From DASPKS01 sp035628035 (lineage in GTDB: Bacteria; Bacteroidota; Rhodothermia; Rhodothermales; Rubricoccaceae): 8,062 nucleotides of DNA. The DNA is taken from NCBI GenBank assembly GCA_035628035.1, contig DASPKS010000280.1, positions 1 to 8,062 on the forward strand. The letters are read 5' to 3'. Below the pieces are notes generated by a model. That model was not told the DNA's origin. It did no database searches and saw only the letters and a list, made by a program, of their open reading frames with translations. How positions within the stretch are numbered: the stretch's first letter is position 1; the number at the start of each line of letters is the position of its first letter. The position numbers were made by a program, and so were the translations under genes. Shown here piece after piece: positions 1 through 6,267 of this stretch.

Positions 1-443
1 ACCGTAGGCACGCCCGCGAGCAGCTCCAGCCCAGGCTTCAAGAACCTCCGCACGCGCGCCGGCGCGTACTCCGCGATGTAGATCGCGCTCATGAGCCCCA
101 CCGGGAGCGCCACCGCCGCCGCGATCACGGTGATGAGGAGGGTCCCGCAGATGAGCGGGAGCACGCCGTACTCGGGGTTCGCGAACTGCGGCGTCCAGCT
201 CCGCTCGGTGAGGAAGCGGAGCGGCGACACGTCGGCGAAGAACGCGAGCGACTCCACGACGAGCACGGCCGCGATGCCGAGCGTGGTCACGATCGAGAGC
301 ATCGCGCAGGCGCCGAGGGCGTACTGGATCACGCGCTCCTTCGGGCTCCGGAACACGTTGGCTCGGAGGTCCACCGCCGGGGTGCCCCGGGGGTTCTCGG
401 GGTCCAGCGCCGCGAGGGGGTTCTGCTGCTGCGCGAGGTCCAT
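1..443 (-). CDS. pstC: Phosphate ABC transporter permease PstC, C-terminus beyond the window edge
   Basis: Inner-membrane permease subunit of the high-affinity PstSCAB phosphate importer. Only the first 147 complete codons are visible; the reading frame is open at the left edge. Residues 1-36 are a soluble cytoplasmic leader. A first membrane helix spans about 41-70, followed by a periplasmic loop containing WTPQFANPEYGVLPLICGT (83-101). This FG(I/V)LPL..GT pattern and the following helix, running into LPVGLMSAIYIAEYAP (113-128), are typical of PstC and mark the start of the ABC-permease core. The visible part stops at ELLAGVPTV, which in PstC precedes the cytoplasmic coupling loop. The ATG at 443 is the natural start, 57 bases after the pstS stop, and is preceded by an unbroken 19-base pyrimidine tract on the coding strand rather than a Shine-Dalgarno site. 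pstA, pstB and phoU would be expected next in the operon, but that cannot be seen here. Confidence 0.93.
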   Translation of the reverse strand, partial: MDLAQQQNPLAALDPENPRGTPAVDLRANVFRSPKERVIQYALGACAMLSIVTTLGIAAVLVVESLAFFADVSPLRFLTERSWTPQFANPEYGVLPLICGTLLITVIAAAVALPVGLMSAIYIAEYAPARVRRFLKPGLELLAGVPT

Positions 444-500
444 CGAAAGGAGAGGGGAAGGGGGTGGCGGGTGCGGCCCCGCGCTTCTATGCCCGGCGGC

Positions 501-1565
501 TCAGCGGGTTGCTGCCGTGTCGGTCGGGGCGGGCGTAGGGGCCGGAGCGGGCCCCGCTCCGGAGCCGGCGGCTGCCGAGTCGTTACCGTTCGAGCGGCGG
601 AGGAGGTCCTCAACCGTCACGCCGATCTGGGTGCCGCCCGCGAACACGCTGCCGGTGGTGCCGGCCGCGAAGCGCTCGCGCGCGGCGGCGTAGCCCGCCT
701 CCGAGAGCGGCACGTACCCCACGCTCTCGACGAGGGCCGCCGCGTTCTCGAGGTAGAACTCCACGAACGCGCGGACCGTCGGGTCCGTCGCGCGGTCGGC
801 GCGGACGTAGATGAAGAGCGGGCGCGAGAGCGGGGTGTAGGTCCCGTTGTTGACGGTCTGCGCCGAGGGCGTCACGCACCCGCTACCGCCGTCGACGGCG
901 ACGAGGCGAAGCCGCTCGCGGTTGTTCTCGTAGTACGAGAGCGGGACGAACCCGAGCCCGCCCTGGTCGCCCGCCACCCCCTGCACGAGCACGTTGTCGT
1001 CCTCGCTCGCGGTGTAGTCCGCGCGGGAGGCTCCCTCCTCGCCGACGATGGCCTCGGTGAAGTAGTCGTACGTGCCGCTGTCGGTTCCGGCGCCGAAGAG
1101 GGTCAGCGGCTTCGACGGGAAGTCGGCGCGGACCTGGCTCCAGTTGTTCACGGCCGAGTTCGGCGCCCAGACCCGGCGGAGCTCGTCCACGGTGAGGCAC
1201 TCGACGAACGTGTTGCTGGGGTTCGTCACGATGGCGAGGCCGTCGTAGGCCACGGGCAGCTCGATGAAGTCGTAGCCGCCGGCCACCTCTTCAGCCTTGA
1301 CGGGGCGCGAGGCGTCGTTGATGTCGATCTCGCCGCGGAAGAACTTGGCGAAGCCGCCGCCGGTCCCGCTCGCGCCCACGGTCACGCGGACGTTGGGGTT
1401 GGCGATCATGAACTCCTCGGCCATCGCCTCGGAGAGGGGGCCGACGGTGCTGGAGCCGTCGATGAGGACCCTGCCGGAGAGGCCGGAGCCATCGTTGCCC
1501 CCGCCGCAGGCTGGGAGCAGGGCGAGCACAAAGGTCGCCGTCAGGAGGAGGCGAAGCGTAGCCAT
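501..1565 (-). CDS. pstS: Phosphate-binding lipoprotein PstS
   Basis: Periplasmic phosphate-binding protein (354 aa) that delivers phosphate to PstC/PstA. An N-terminal signal (MATLRLLLTATFVLALLPAC) ends in a lipobox with Cys20, so it should be a lipoprotein anchored in a membrane. Ligand-loop motifs of the PstS/SphX-like family are present: IDGSSTVGPL (35-44), GASGTGGGF (64-72), DINDASRP (81-88) and GAGTDSGTYDYF (158-169), with Ser/Thr/Asp positions suited to binding phosphate. Cys123 and Cys230 could form a disulfide. The last 25 residues are a low-complexity Ala/Pro/Thr/Ser tail. The frame stays open upstream to 1766, but I start at the ATG at 1565 because the signal peptide begins exactly there and the longer version would overlap the porin gene by 182 bases. 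It lies 19 bases after the porin stop, so the two are almost certainly co-transcribed. Confidence 0.95.
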   Translation of the reverse strand: MATLRLLLTATFVLALLPACGGGNDGSGLSGRVLIDGSSTVGPLSEAMAEEFMIANPNVRVTVGASGTGGGFAKFFRGEIDINDASRPVKAEEVAGGYDFIELPVAYDGLAIVTNPSNTFVECLTVDELRRVWAPNSAVNNWSQVRADFPSKPLTLFGAGTDSGTYDYFTEAIVGEEGASRADYTASEDDNVLVQGVAGDQGGLGFVPLSYYENNRERLRLVAVDGGSGCVTPSAQTVNNGTYTPLSRPLFIYVRADRATDPTVRAFVEFYLENAAALVESVGYVPLSEAGYAAARERFAAGTTGSVFAGGTQIGVTVEDLLRRSNGNDSAAAGSGAGPAPAPTPAPTDTAATR

Positions 1566-1584
1566 CAGTAGGGGGAGGGGTGCG

Positions 1585-2634
1585 TTAGAAAGAAACTTCG
1601 GCCGTGAACCGGGCCTGGAGGTCGGAGTCCCCGTCGTCGGCCTTGGCCCAGCGGACGTTCGGGATGAGGCGGACGCGTGTGCCGCGCTCGCCCTCGTGCG
1701 CGCGGTAGGCCACGCCGCCGGTGGCGAAGTTCTCGAAGCCGGCCACAGGGAGCTCCTCACCGTCATCTACCTCCTGGAAGGTCTCGCGGCGGACGCGGTC
1801 GAACCGGCCGACCACGCCGACCTCCGGGGTCACCCAGAAGGTCCCGAACACGCTGGCGCCCGCCATGTCGAGCGCGTTGTCGTCGGCGTAGTCCGTCTGC
1901 TGGTAGAACGCCTCGACGCCGCCGCGGAATGCGTCGGACACGTAGCCGAGGAACGCGTTGGCGTCCCAGGCGCCGGTGCGCTCGTCGTCGCGGTCCTCGT
2001 CGTAGCCGGCGAGGGAGCCGCCGAGGGTGAAGACGAGCGGCTCGGCCGGGCGCACTTCGAGCTGTGCGTAGACGCGCTTGCTGACGTCGTCTTCAGGGAA
2101 AACGCCCTCGTTGTTGCCGACCATGACGGCGTAGCGGAGCAGCCCCTCGCGGCCCACGGGGATCGGGCCGTCGGCATGGAGGCCGAGGTCGCGCGAGGAG
2201 GCGACGCGGTTGAGCTCAAGCAGCGTCCGCTCGAGGCTGCGGAAGTCCCACACGCGCTCCGACACGTCCCACACGGGCGGCGAGGTGATCCCGAGCGTGA
2301 GGCCGTGCCCGCTGTCGTGGCGCCAGCGGAGGTAGAGGTCCTTCACGAAGGGGGTCGAGCCGCGTGGGCCGAGCGTGACGTCGGAGGCTTCGAGGCGGGC
2401 GCGCGCGCTGAAGGCGTCGGAGAGCGTGGCGTCGGCGGTGAGGTAGAGCCGGCGGAAGTTGAACCCGTGCAGCCCTTCGCGGGCGCTGTCGGGGGTAGCG
2501 AGCTGGACGAAGTAGTCGAGGTAGGCCAGGCCGCTCACGCGGACGCCCTCCTGTGCCACGGCGGGCCGGACCAGCCCGACGGACACGCCTAGGAGGAGCG
2601 CGAGCGAGGCCAGGCGGGAGCCCGTCCTCAGCAT
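1585..2634 (-). CDS. Outer-membrane porin, OprO/OprP (phosphate-selective porin) type
   Basis: A 349-residue predicted outer-membrane beta-barrel and the first gene of the phosphate operon. Residues 1-27 are a Sec signal peptide ending in RPAVA before Gln28. The mature part opens with short alternating strands (VRVSGLAYLDYFVQL) and a GFNFRRLYLTADATLSDAFSARARLEAS segment (53-80). This F.FRR.YLT...L...FSARARLE pattern is characteristic of the Porin_O/P-like family in Bacteroidota. Many Asp/Glu-rich turns alternate with aromatic strand ends, and the chain finishes in ...FTAEVSF, with the C-terminal Phe expected for BAM-dependent barrel insertion. It is shorter than classical OprP (over 400 aa). 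Phosphate or anion selectivity is inferred from its place 19 bases upstream of pstS, not from a recognised binding site. The ATG at 2634 gives the signal peptide directly. The leader strand is rich in pyrimidines (2635-2667). Confidence 0.85.
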   Translation of the reverse strand: MLRTGSRLASLALLLGVSVGLVRPAVAQEGVRVSGLAYLDYFVQLATPDSAREGLHGFNFRRLYLTADATLSDAFSARARLEASDVTLGPRGSTPFVKDLYLRWRHDSGHGLTLGITSPPVWDVSERVWDFRSLERTLLELNRVASSRDLGLHADGPIPVGREGLLRYAVMVGNNEGVFPEDDVSKRVYAQLEVRPAEPLVFTLGGSLAGYDEDRDDERTGAWDANAFLGYVSDAFRGGVEAFYQQTDYADDNALDMAGASVFGTFWVTPEVGVVGRFDRVRRETFQEVDDGEELPVAGFENFATGGVAYRAHEGERGTRVRLIPNVRWAKADDGDSDLQARFTAEVSF

Positions 2635-2722
2635 GGGGGTGGGAGAGTGGATGAGGGGAAGGGGAAGCCCCGTGGGGGAGGCGGCCCGGACGCCTGCGGT
2701 GGGGAGCGGGCGAGGACCGCGA

Positions 2723-2730
2723 AAAAACTA
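2723..2730 (-). promoter_or_regulatory. Candidate -7 element of the porin-pst promoter
   Basis: On the minus strand this reads TAGTTTTT, matching seven of eight positions of the Bacteroidota -7 consensus TAnnTTTG. No TTG is found at the usual -33 distance; the Pho-like repeats lie there instead. Transcription would begin near 2716, leaving a leader of about 80 bases before the porin ATG. Support is by consensus only. Confidence 0.4.
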
Positions 2731-2749
2731 CCGGGGTTGCGGAAGGCCG

Positions 2750-2767
2750 GTGTTATGGCCGTGTTAA
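2750..2767 (-). promoter_or_regulatory. Candidate Pho box (two 7-bp direct repeats, 11-bp period) of the porin-pst operon
   Basis: Read on the minus strand the site is TTAACAC, a 4-base spacer GGCC, then ATAACAC: two near-identical heptamers whose starts are 11 bases apart. This is the layout of PhoB/PhoP sites (7-bp repeats every 11 bp; Bacillus PhoP boxes are TTAACA-like). It lies about 116 bases upstream of the porin ATG and about 20 bases upstream of a TAGTTTTT element, so it occupies the place of the -33 element, which has no TTG. That position suits an activator-dependent phosphate-starvation promoter. No third repeat is seen in phase. The regulator itself is not in the window. Confidence 0.5.
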
Positions 2768-2876
2768 CAAGGGGGCGGGAGTCCGCATCTCCACAGTCCC
2801 TTCAAGGGGCACCGCTTGTGCCGATACGGAGGGAGAGGGGCCGGGGGGTGGCGTAATATGTGCCCCGCGAACCTCG

Positions 2877-2910
2877 TTGGACCCTCCGCCGTAGGCGATT
2901 CGCTGCTTTG
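2877..2910 (+). promoter_or_regulatory. Weak promoter candidate for the S41 protease gene
   Basis: A TTG at 2877-2879 is followed after 23 bases by CTGCTTTG (2903-2910), which keeps the TTTG half of the TAnnTTTG consensus but lacks the TA. It would place a start of transcription about 20 bases before the ATG at 2938. This would exclude the longer GTG-started frame, but the match is poor. Confidence 0.22.
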
Positions 2911-2937
2911 CCCAACCTCCTGCGCTTCCTTCCCCCC

Positions 2938-4653
2938 ATGCTCCAGCGACGGACCCCGCTCCTCGCCCTCACGGCCGTCCTCGCCGTCGGCATCCTCCTC
3001 GGCTTCAAGGTCCGCGACGTGTCCTCCTCGACCGACGAGGCGGAGGCGCTGCGGAAGCTCCAGGAGGCGTTCTCCCTCATCTCGCGCTCCTACGTCGAGC
3101 GGGTGGACTCGGCCCGGCTCGTCGAGGACGCCATCGAGGGGATGCTCGCCGGGCTCGACCCCCACTCGGTCTACATCTCCGCCCGCGAGATGCGCGACGT
3201 CCGTGAGACGTTCGACGCGTCGTTCGAGGGGATCGGGATCTACTACGAGTTCATCCCCGGCCCCGCCGACCGCGACACCCTCGCCGTGCTGATGCCCATC
3301 GCTGGCGGGCCGAGCGAGGAGGCGGGGCTCCTCCCCGGCGACCGCATCGTCCAGATCGACGACACGACGGCGCTCGGGTTCGACACCGAGCTCGTCCAGC
3401 GCTACCTCAAGGGCCCGCGCGGCACGCGGGTGACCGTCTCCGTCCTCCGCCACGGCTACTCCAACCCGCTCGAGTTCACCATCACGCGCGACCGGATCCC
3501 GCTGGAGACCGTCGTCGCCGCGTACATGATCGACGGGCAGACGGGGTACGTGAAGCTCCAGCGGTTTGCCCGCACGAGCCACACCGAGCTGCTCGAGGCC
3601 ATGCGGCAGCTCCGCGCGCAGGGGATGCAGCGGATGATCCTCGACCTCCGCGGGAACGCGGGCGGCCTGCTGGAGCAGGCGTGGCGGATCTCCGACGAGT
3701 TCCTCCCGGCCGGGCAGATGGTCGTCTACACCGACAGCCGCCACGCCGGCAACAACCGCGAGTACTTCGCCACGGGCGGGGGCGCCTTCGAGACCGAGCC
3801 GCTCATCGTGCTCATCGACGAGAACGCCGCCTCCGCGAGTGAGATCGTCGCCGGCGCGCTCCAGGACCACGACCGCGCCCTCCTCGTCGGGCGGCGGACG
3901 TTCGGGAAGGGGCTCGTCCAGCAGCAGTTCGGCCTCCCCGACGGGAGCGTCCTCCAGATGACGGTCTCGCGGTACTACACCCCCGTCGGCCGCCTCATCC
4001 AGACGCCGTTCGAGCTCGGCGCCGGCGAGGAGGAGTACTTCGAGGCCAAGCAGACCCTCCGCGACTCCCTCGAGCAGCGCTTCCTCGCCGAGGGCGGCCT
4101 CGTCGACGCCGACCGCCTCGGCGCTCACCTCCCCGACTCCGTCAAGTTCCGGACGGACGGCGGACGGACGGTCTACGGGGGCGGCGGCATCCTCCCCGAT
4201 TACCTCGTCCCCCTCGACACCCTCTCGCCCGCGCTCCGCACCGTCATCGGGAAGAACCTCGACAGCGAGTTCGCCCGCACCCATCTCGACCGCCTCGGCG
4301 ACCGATTCCGCACGGAGTGGGCCGGCCGGCGCGAGGCGTTCATGCAGTCGTGGACGGTAGACGACGCTACGTTCCGGGCCTTCCTCGCCTTCGCCGAAGA
4401 GCGAGGGGTGCCGGTAGTGGACGAGCGGCCCGCCGAAGCGGAAGACGAGGAGGAAGAGAACGTACTCGTCCGGGCGGAAGCGGCCGAGGCCCGCGACGAG
4501 ATCGCCACACGGATCAAGGCGTACGTGGCGCGTCGCCTCTTCGGCGTGGAGGCGTTCTACCCCGTCATCGCGCCGCTCGACCGCACGCTCACCGAGGCCA
4601 CCCGGCTCTGGTCGGCGGCCTCCGACCTCGCCGCCGCGCGGCCACGCCGATAG
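2938..4653 (+). CDS. S41-family carboxy-terminal processing protease (CtpA type)
   Basis: Membrane-anchored periplasmic serine protease of 571 residues, a family that trims or degrades envelope proteins from their C-termini. One helix at about 7-23 (PLLALTAVLAVGILLGF) anchors it. The S41 N-terminal motif GLDPHSVYIS is at 72-81, a PDZ domain at about 95-175 (LLPGDRIVQID, 131-141), and the protease core at about 190-380. By alignment to the Tsp/CtpA motifs, the catalytic set is Ser299 (in NAASASEIVAGALQDH), Lys324 and Gln328 (in FGKGLVQQQ). The usual DLRGNPGG loop reads DLRGNAGG (236-243). The C-terminal half continues past VYGGGGILPDYLVPLD, as in other Bacteroidota S41 proteins, and carries an acidic stretch (EAEDEEEEN). 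An in-frame GTG at 2860 would add 26 residues, but the ATG at 2938 puts the anchor at the N-terminus and follows a 13-base pyrimidine run. It appears to be transcribed alone and ends in a hairpin. Confidence 0.93.
   Translation: MLQRRTPLLALTAVLAVGILLGFKVRDVSSSTDEAEALRKLQEAFSLISRSYVERVDSARLVEDAIEGMLAGLDPHSVYISAREMRDVRETFDASFEGIGIYYEFIPGPADRDTLAVLMPIAGGPSEEAGLLPGDRIVQIDDTTALGFDTELVQRYLKGPRGTRVTVSVLRHGYSNPLEFTITRDRIPLETVVAAYMIDGQTGYVKLQRFARTSHTELLEAMRQLRAQGMQRMILDLRGNAGGLLEQAWRISDEFLPAGQMVVYTDSRHAGNNREYFATGGGAFETEPLIVLIDENAASASEIVAGALQDHDRALLVGRRTFGKGLVQQQFGLPDGSVLQMTVSRYYTPVGRLIQTPFELGAGEEEYFEAKQTLRDSLEQRFLAEGGLVDADRLGAHLPDSVKFRTDGGRTVYGGGGILPDYLVPLDTLSPALRTVIGKNLDSEFARTHLDRLGDRFRTEWAGRREAFMQSWTVDDATFRAFLAFAEERGVPVVDERPAEAEDEEEENVLVRAEAAEARDEIATRIKAYVARRLFGVEAFYPVIAPLDRTLTEATRLWSAASDLAAARPRR
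4150..4171 (+). repeat. Perfect 11-bp tandem duplication inside the S41 protease gene
   Basis: CGGACGGACGG occurs twice back to back (4150-4160 and 4161-4171). Since 11 is not a multiple of three, the copies are read in different frames (R-T-D-G, then G-R-T-V). It lies in the C-terminal part of the protease core, just before the VYGGGGI motif. Loss or gain of one copy would shift the frame. Confidence 0.8.
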
Positions 4654-4674
4654 ACCCGAGCCCGATTCGATTTC

Positions 4675-4708
4675 CGAGGGGCGCGCTCCAGCCGGGGCGC
4701 GCCCCTCG
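4675..4708 (+). terminator. Strong hairpin after the S41 protease gene, probable terminator
   Basis: A perfect 12-bp inverted repeat (CGAGGGGCGCGC at 4675-4686, complement at 4697-4708) encloses a 10-base loop, 22 bases after the protease stop. It is followed by GTCGTTGAAGG rather than a real T-run, so it is a weak match to an intrinsic terminator despite the strong stem. It separates the protease from the isocitrate dehydrogenase cluster. Confidence 0.6.
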
Positions 4709-4794
4709 TCGTTGAAGGACCTCCTCTTCAGCGGGATTCCACGCACGGTGGGGGAGGTGCCCGTAGCTTCCGCCCGGTCCTCGCCCCTCTGTCT

Positions 4795-5841
4795 ATGGCC
4801 TATCGCGTGACCCTCATCCCCGGCGACGGCATCGGCCCCGAGGTCGTCGGCGCCGCCGTCCGCGTGCTCGAAGCGACCGGTGTCGGCTTCGAGTGGGACC
4901 GCCAGGAGGGCGGCCTCGTCGCGGTAGAGCTGCACGGGGAGCCGATGCCCGACGCCACGCTCGACTCCATCGGGCGCACGCGGCTCGCCCTCAAGGGGCC
5001 GCTCACGACCCCCGTCGGGACCGGCTTCCGCAGCGTGAACGTCCGCCTCCGCCAGCGCTTCGACCTCTACGCCAACGTCCGCCCGGCCGTCACGCTCCCC
5101 AACACGAAGGGGCCCTTCAAGGACATCGACCTCGTGCTCTACCGCGAGAACACCGAGGACCTCTACTCCGGCATCGAGTACTTCGACGAGCGGAACCAGA
5201 TCGCCGACTCCATCGCCCGGCTCTCGCGGAAGGGGTGCGAGCGGATCCTCCGGTTCGCCTTCGAAGACGCGCGGAAGCGCGGCCGGAAGCGGATCACGCT
5301 CGTCCACAAGGCGAACATCCTCAAGGTCACGGGCGGGCTGTTCCTCTCCGTCGGTCGCCAGATCGCCCCGGACTACCCCGACATCCAGTTCGACGACCGG
5401 ATCGTCGACAACATGGCGATGCAGCTCGTCATCAACCCCCACCAGTACGACTGCCTCGTCACGACGAACCTCTTCGGCGACATCCTCTCCGACCTCATGG
5501 CGGGCCTCGTCGGCGGGCTCGGCGTGACGGGCGCGGCCAACATCGGCGAGGACTGCGCGATCTTCGAGGCCGTCCACGGCTCCGCGCCCGACATCGCGGG
5601 GAAGGGGCTCGCCAACCCGACCGCGCTCATCCGCTCGGGCGAGATGATGCTCCGCCACCTCGGCGAGCACGCCGCCGCCGACGCCGTCGCGGGCGCCCTC
5701 CTCGACGTCTACACCGAGGGCACCCACCTCACGGCCGACCTCGGCGGCACCACCTCTACGCACGACTTCGGGGAGGCCGTCGCCGCGCGCGTGCGCGAGC
5801 GCGTGGGCGCCTCGGCCTCGGAAGCCCCGGCCCAGCTATGA
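4795..5841 (+). CDS. Isocitrate dehydrogenase, NAD-dependent type
   Basis: Beta-decarboxylating dehydrogenase of 348 residues that oxidises isocitrate to 2-oxoglutarate in the TCA cycle, in the cytoplasm. The nucleotide-fold start is LIPGDGIGPEV (7-17). The substrate segment FRSVNVRLRQRFDLYANVRP (78-97) has the Ser80, Asn82, Arg86 and Arg96 pattern of isocitrate-specific enzymes. Arg117 and Tyr124 lie in YRENTEDLYSGIEY, Lys172 in VHKANILK, and metal-ligand Asp229 and Asp233 in NLFGDILSD. In the cofactor loop HGSAPDIAGKGLANP (261-275), Asp266 sits where NADP enzymes carry Lys, indicating NAD+. The length fits the short, mitochondrial IDH3-like class. 3-Isopropylmalate or homoisocitrate dehydrogenase are relatives but fit the Ser80/Asn82 motif less well. 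The ATG at 4795 directly starts the conserved fold. Its TGA overlaps the next start in ATGA, so the downstream gene is probably translated by coupling. Confidence 0.92.
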   Translation: MAYRVTLIPGDGIGPEVVGAAVRVLEATGVGFEWDRQEGGLVAVELHGEPMPDATLDSIGRTRLALKGPLTTPVGTGFRSVNVRLRQRFDLYANVRPAVTLPNTKGPFKDIDLVLYRENTEDLYSGIEYFDERNQIADSIARLSRKGCERILRFAFEDARKRGRKRITLVHKANILKVTGGLFLSVGRQIAPDYPDIQFDDRIVDNMAMQLVINPHQYDCLVTTNLFGDILSDLMAGLVGGLGVTGAANIGEDCAIFEAVHGSAPDIAGKGLANPTALIRSGEMMLRHLGEHAAADAVAGALLDVYTEGTHLTADLGGTTSTHDFGEAVAARVRERVGASASEAPAQL

Positions 5842-6263
5842 TCCAGCGACTCCAGACCCTCTACCTCCTCCTCGGCGCGGGCCTCCTCGGGTGCTTCCTC
5901 GCCCTCGTCGGCCCGTGGTCGGAGGCCGCTGCCCCCTTCCTGCCGTGGCTCGGGTATGCCACCACCGCTCTGGCCGCGCTGGGCATCGCGGTGGGGCTCC
6001 TCGCCATCTTCCTCTACAAGCAGCGCGAGCGGCAGCAGGCCGTGATCCTCACCGCGCTCGTGCTCACGCTCCTCCTCGTGCTCGCCCTCGGGGGGGCGCT
6101 GGCCTACCTCCACTTCCAGGTCGGGATGCGCGTGGAGGAGGGGGAGGCCGTCGGGTACTTCACGCTGCTCCTCCCGGTGGCGGCCTACCTCGCGTACTGG
6201 ATGGCGCGGCGCGGCGTCCGGCGCGACATCGCGCTGGTCCGCTCGATGGACCGGCTACGGTAG
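5838..6263 (+). CDS. DUF4293 family four-helix membrane protein
   Basis: A 141-residue integral membrane protein of unknown function, recognisable as DUF4293, a family I know from Bacteroidota. The family's N-terminus (MIQRLQTLYLLL) and C-terminal signature (RRGVRRDIALVRSMDRLR, 124-141) are both present. Four membrane helices lie at about 5-26, 37-60, 68-92 and 107-123, with a basic loop KQRERQQ (61-67) between the second and third and a charged loop (RVEEGE) between the third and fourth. By the positive-inside rule the basic loop and the C-terminal Arg-rich tail would face the cytoplasm, which fits four helices. Its ATG overlaps the stop of the isocitrate dehydrogenase gene, and the transporter gene starts 4 bases after its stop, so the three probably form one transcript. 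The role is unknown and nothing in the sequence shows a catalytic motif. Confidence 0.87.
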   Translation: MIQRLQTLYLLLGAGLLGCFLALVGPWSEAAAPFLPWLGYATTALAALGIAVGLLAIFLYKQRERQQAVILTALVLTLLLVLALGGALAYLHFQVGMRVEEGEAVGYFTLLLPVAAYLAYWMARRGVRRDIALVRSMDRLR

Positions 6264-6267
6264 GGCG

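Larger units (their letters stand above)
2635..2937. other. 303-bp divergent intergenic region between the porin-pst operon and the S41 protease gene
   Basis: No convincing gene is visible here. The region separates two outward-facing transcription units and is locally richer in A/T near 2720-2770 than its surroundings. It holds the candidate Pho box (2750-2767), a TAGTTTTT -7-like element for the leftward operon (2723-2730), pyrimidine-rich leaders on both coding strands, and a weak promoter candidate for the rightward protease gene. Frames that cross it are unsupported. Confidence 0.75.

Noticed and set aside
471..1571. A 366-residue open frame on the plus strand
   Set aside because: It is antisense to pstS, with a low-complexity Arg/Val/Ala/Glu product and no domain; pstS has clear ligand motifs and a lipoprotein signal.
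1566..1766. A longer N-terminus for PstS starting at 1766
   Set aside because: The added residues are Ser/Thr/Arg/Pro-rich and overlap the porin coding end; the lipoprotein signal starts exactly at the ATG at 1565.
1297..2592. A 431-residue open frame on the plus strand
   Set aside because: It is antisense to the porin and to the beginning of pstS; the composition is that of a shadow frame and there is no signal or domain.
2860..2937. A GTG start giving the S41 protease 26 extra residues
   Set aside because: It would put a basic, Leu-rich stretch before the membrane anchor without family support. The ATG at 2938 gives the expected N-terminal anchor and follows a pyrimidine leader like the other starts.
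4709..4794. A promoter for the isocitrate dehydrogenase cluster
   Set aside because: TAGCTTCC at 4764-4771 resembles part of a -7 element, but there is no TTG at the right distance and only half of the consensus matches. A promoter must exist near here but I cannot place it.
2764..5763. A 999-residue open frame on the minus strand
   Set aside because: It runs antisense through the intact S41 protease and isocitrate dehydrogenase genes, both with clear family motifs. Its product is rich in Glu/Asp/Val/Arg repeats without any recognisable domain. Such long shadows are normal at this GC content.
4893..6263. A 456-residue frame joining a +1 reading of isocitrate dehydrogenase to the DUF4293 gene
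   Set aside because: Its first two thirds are an Arg/Pro/His-rich shadow of the dehydrogenase. Only the end, from the ATG at 5838, carries real family sequence, so this is not a fusion.
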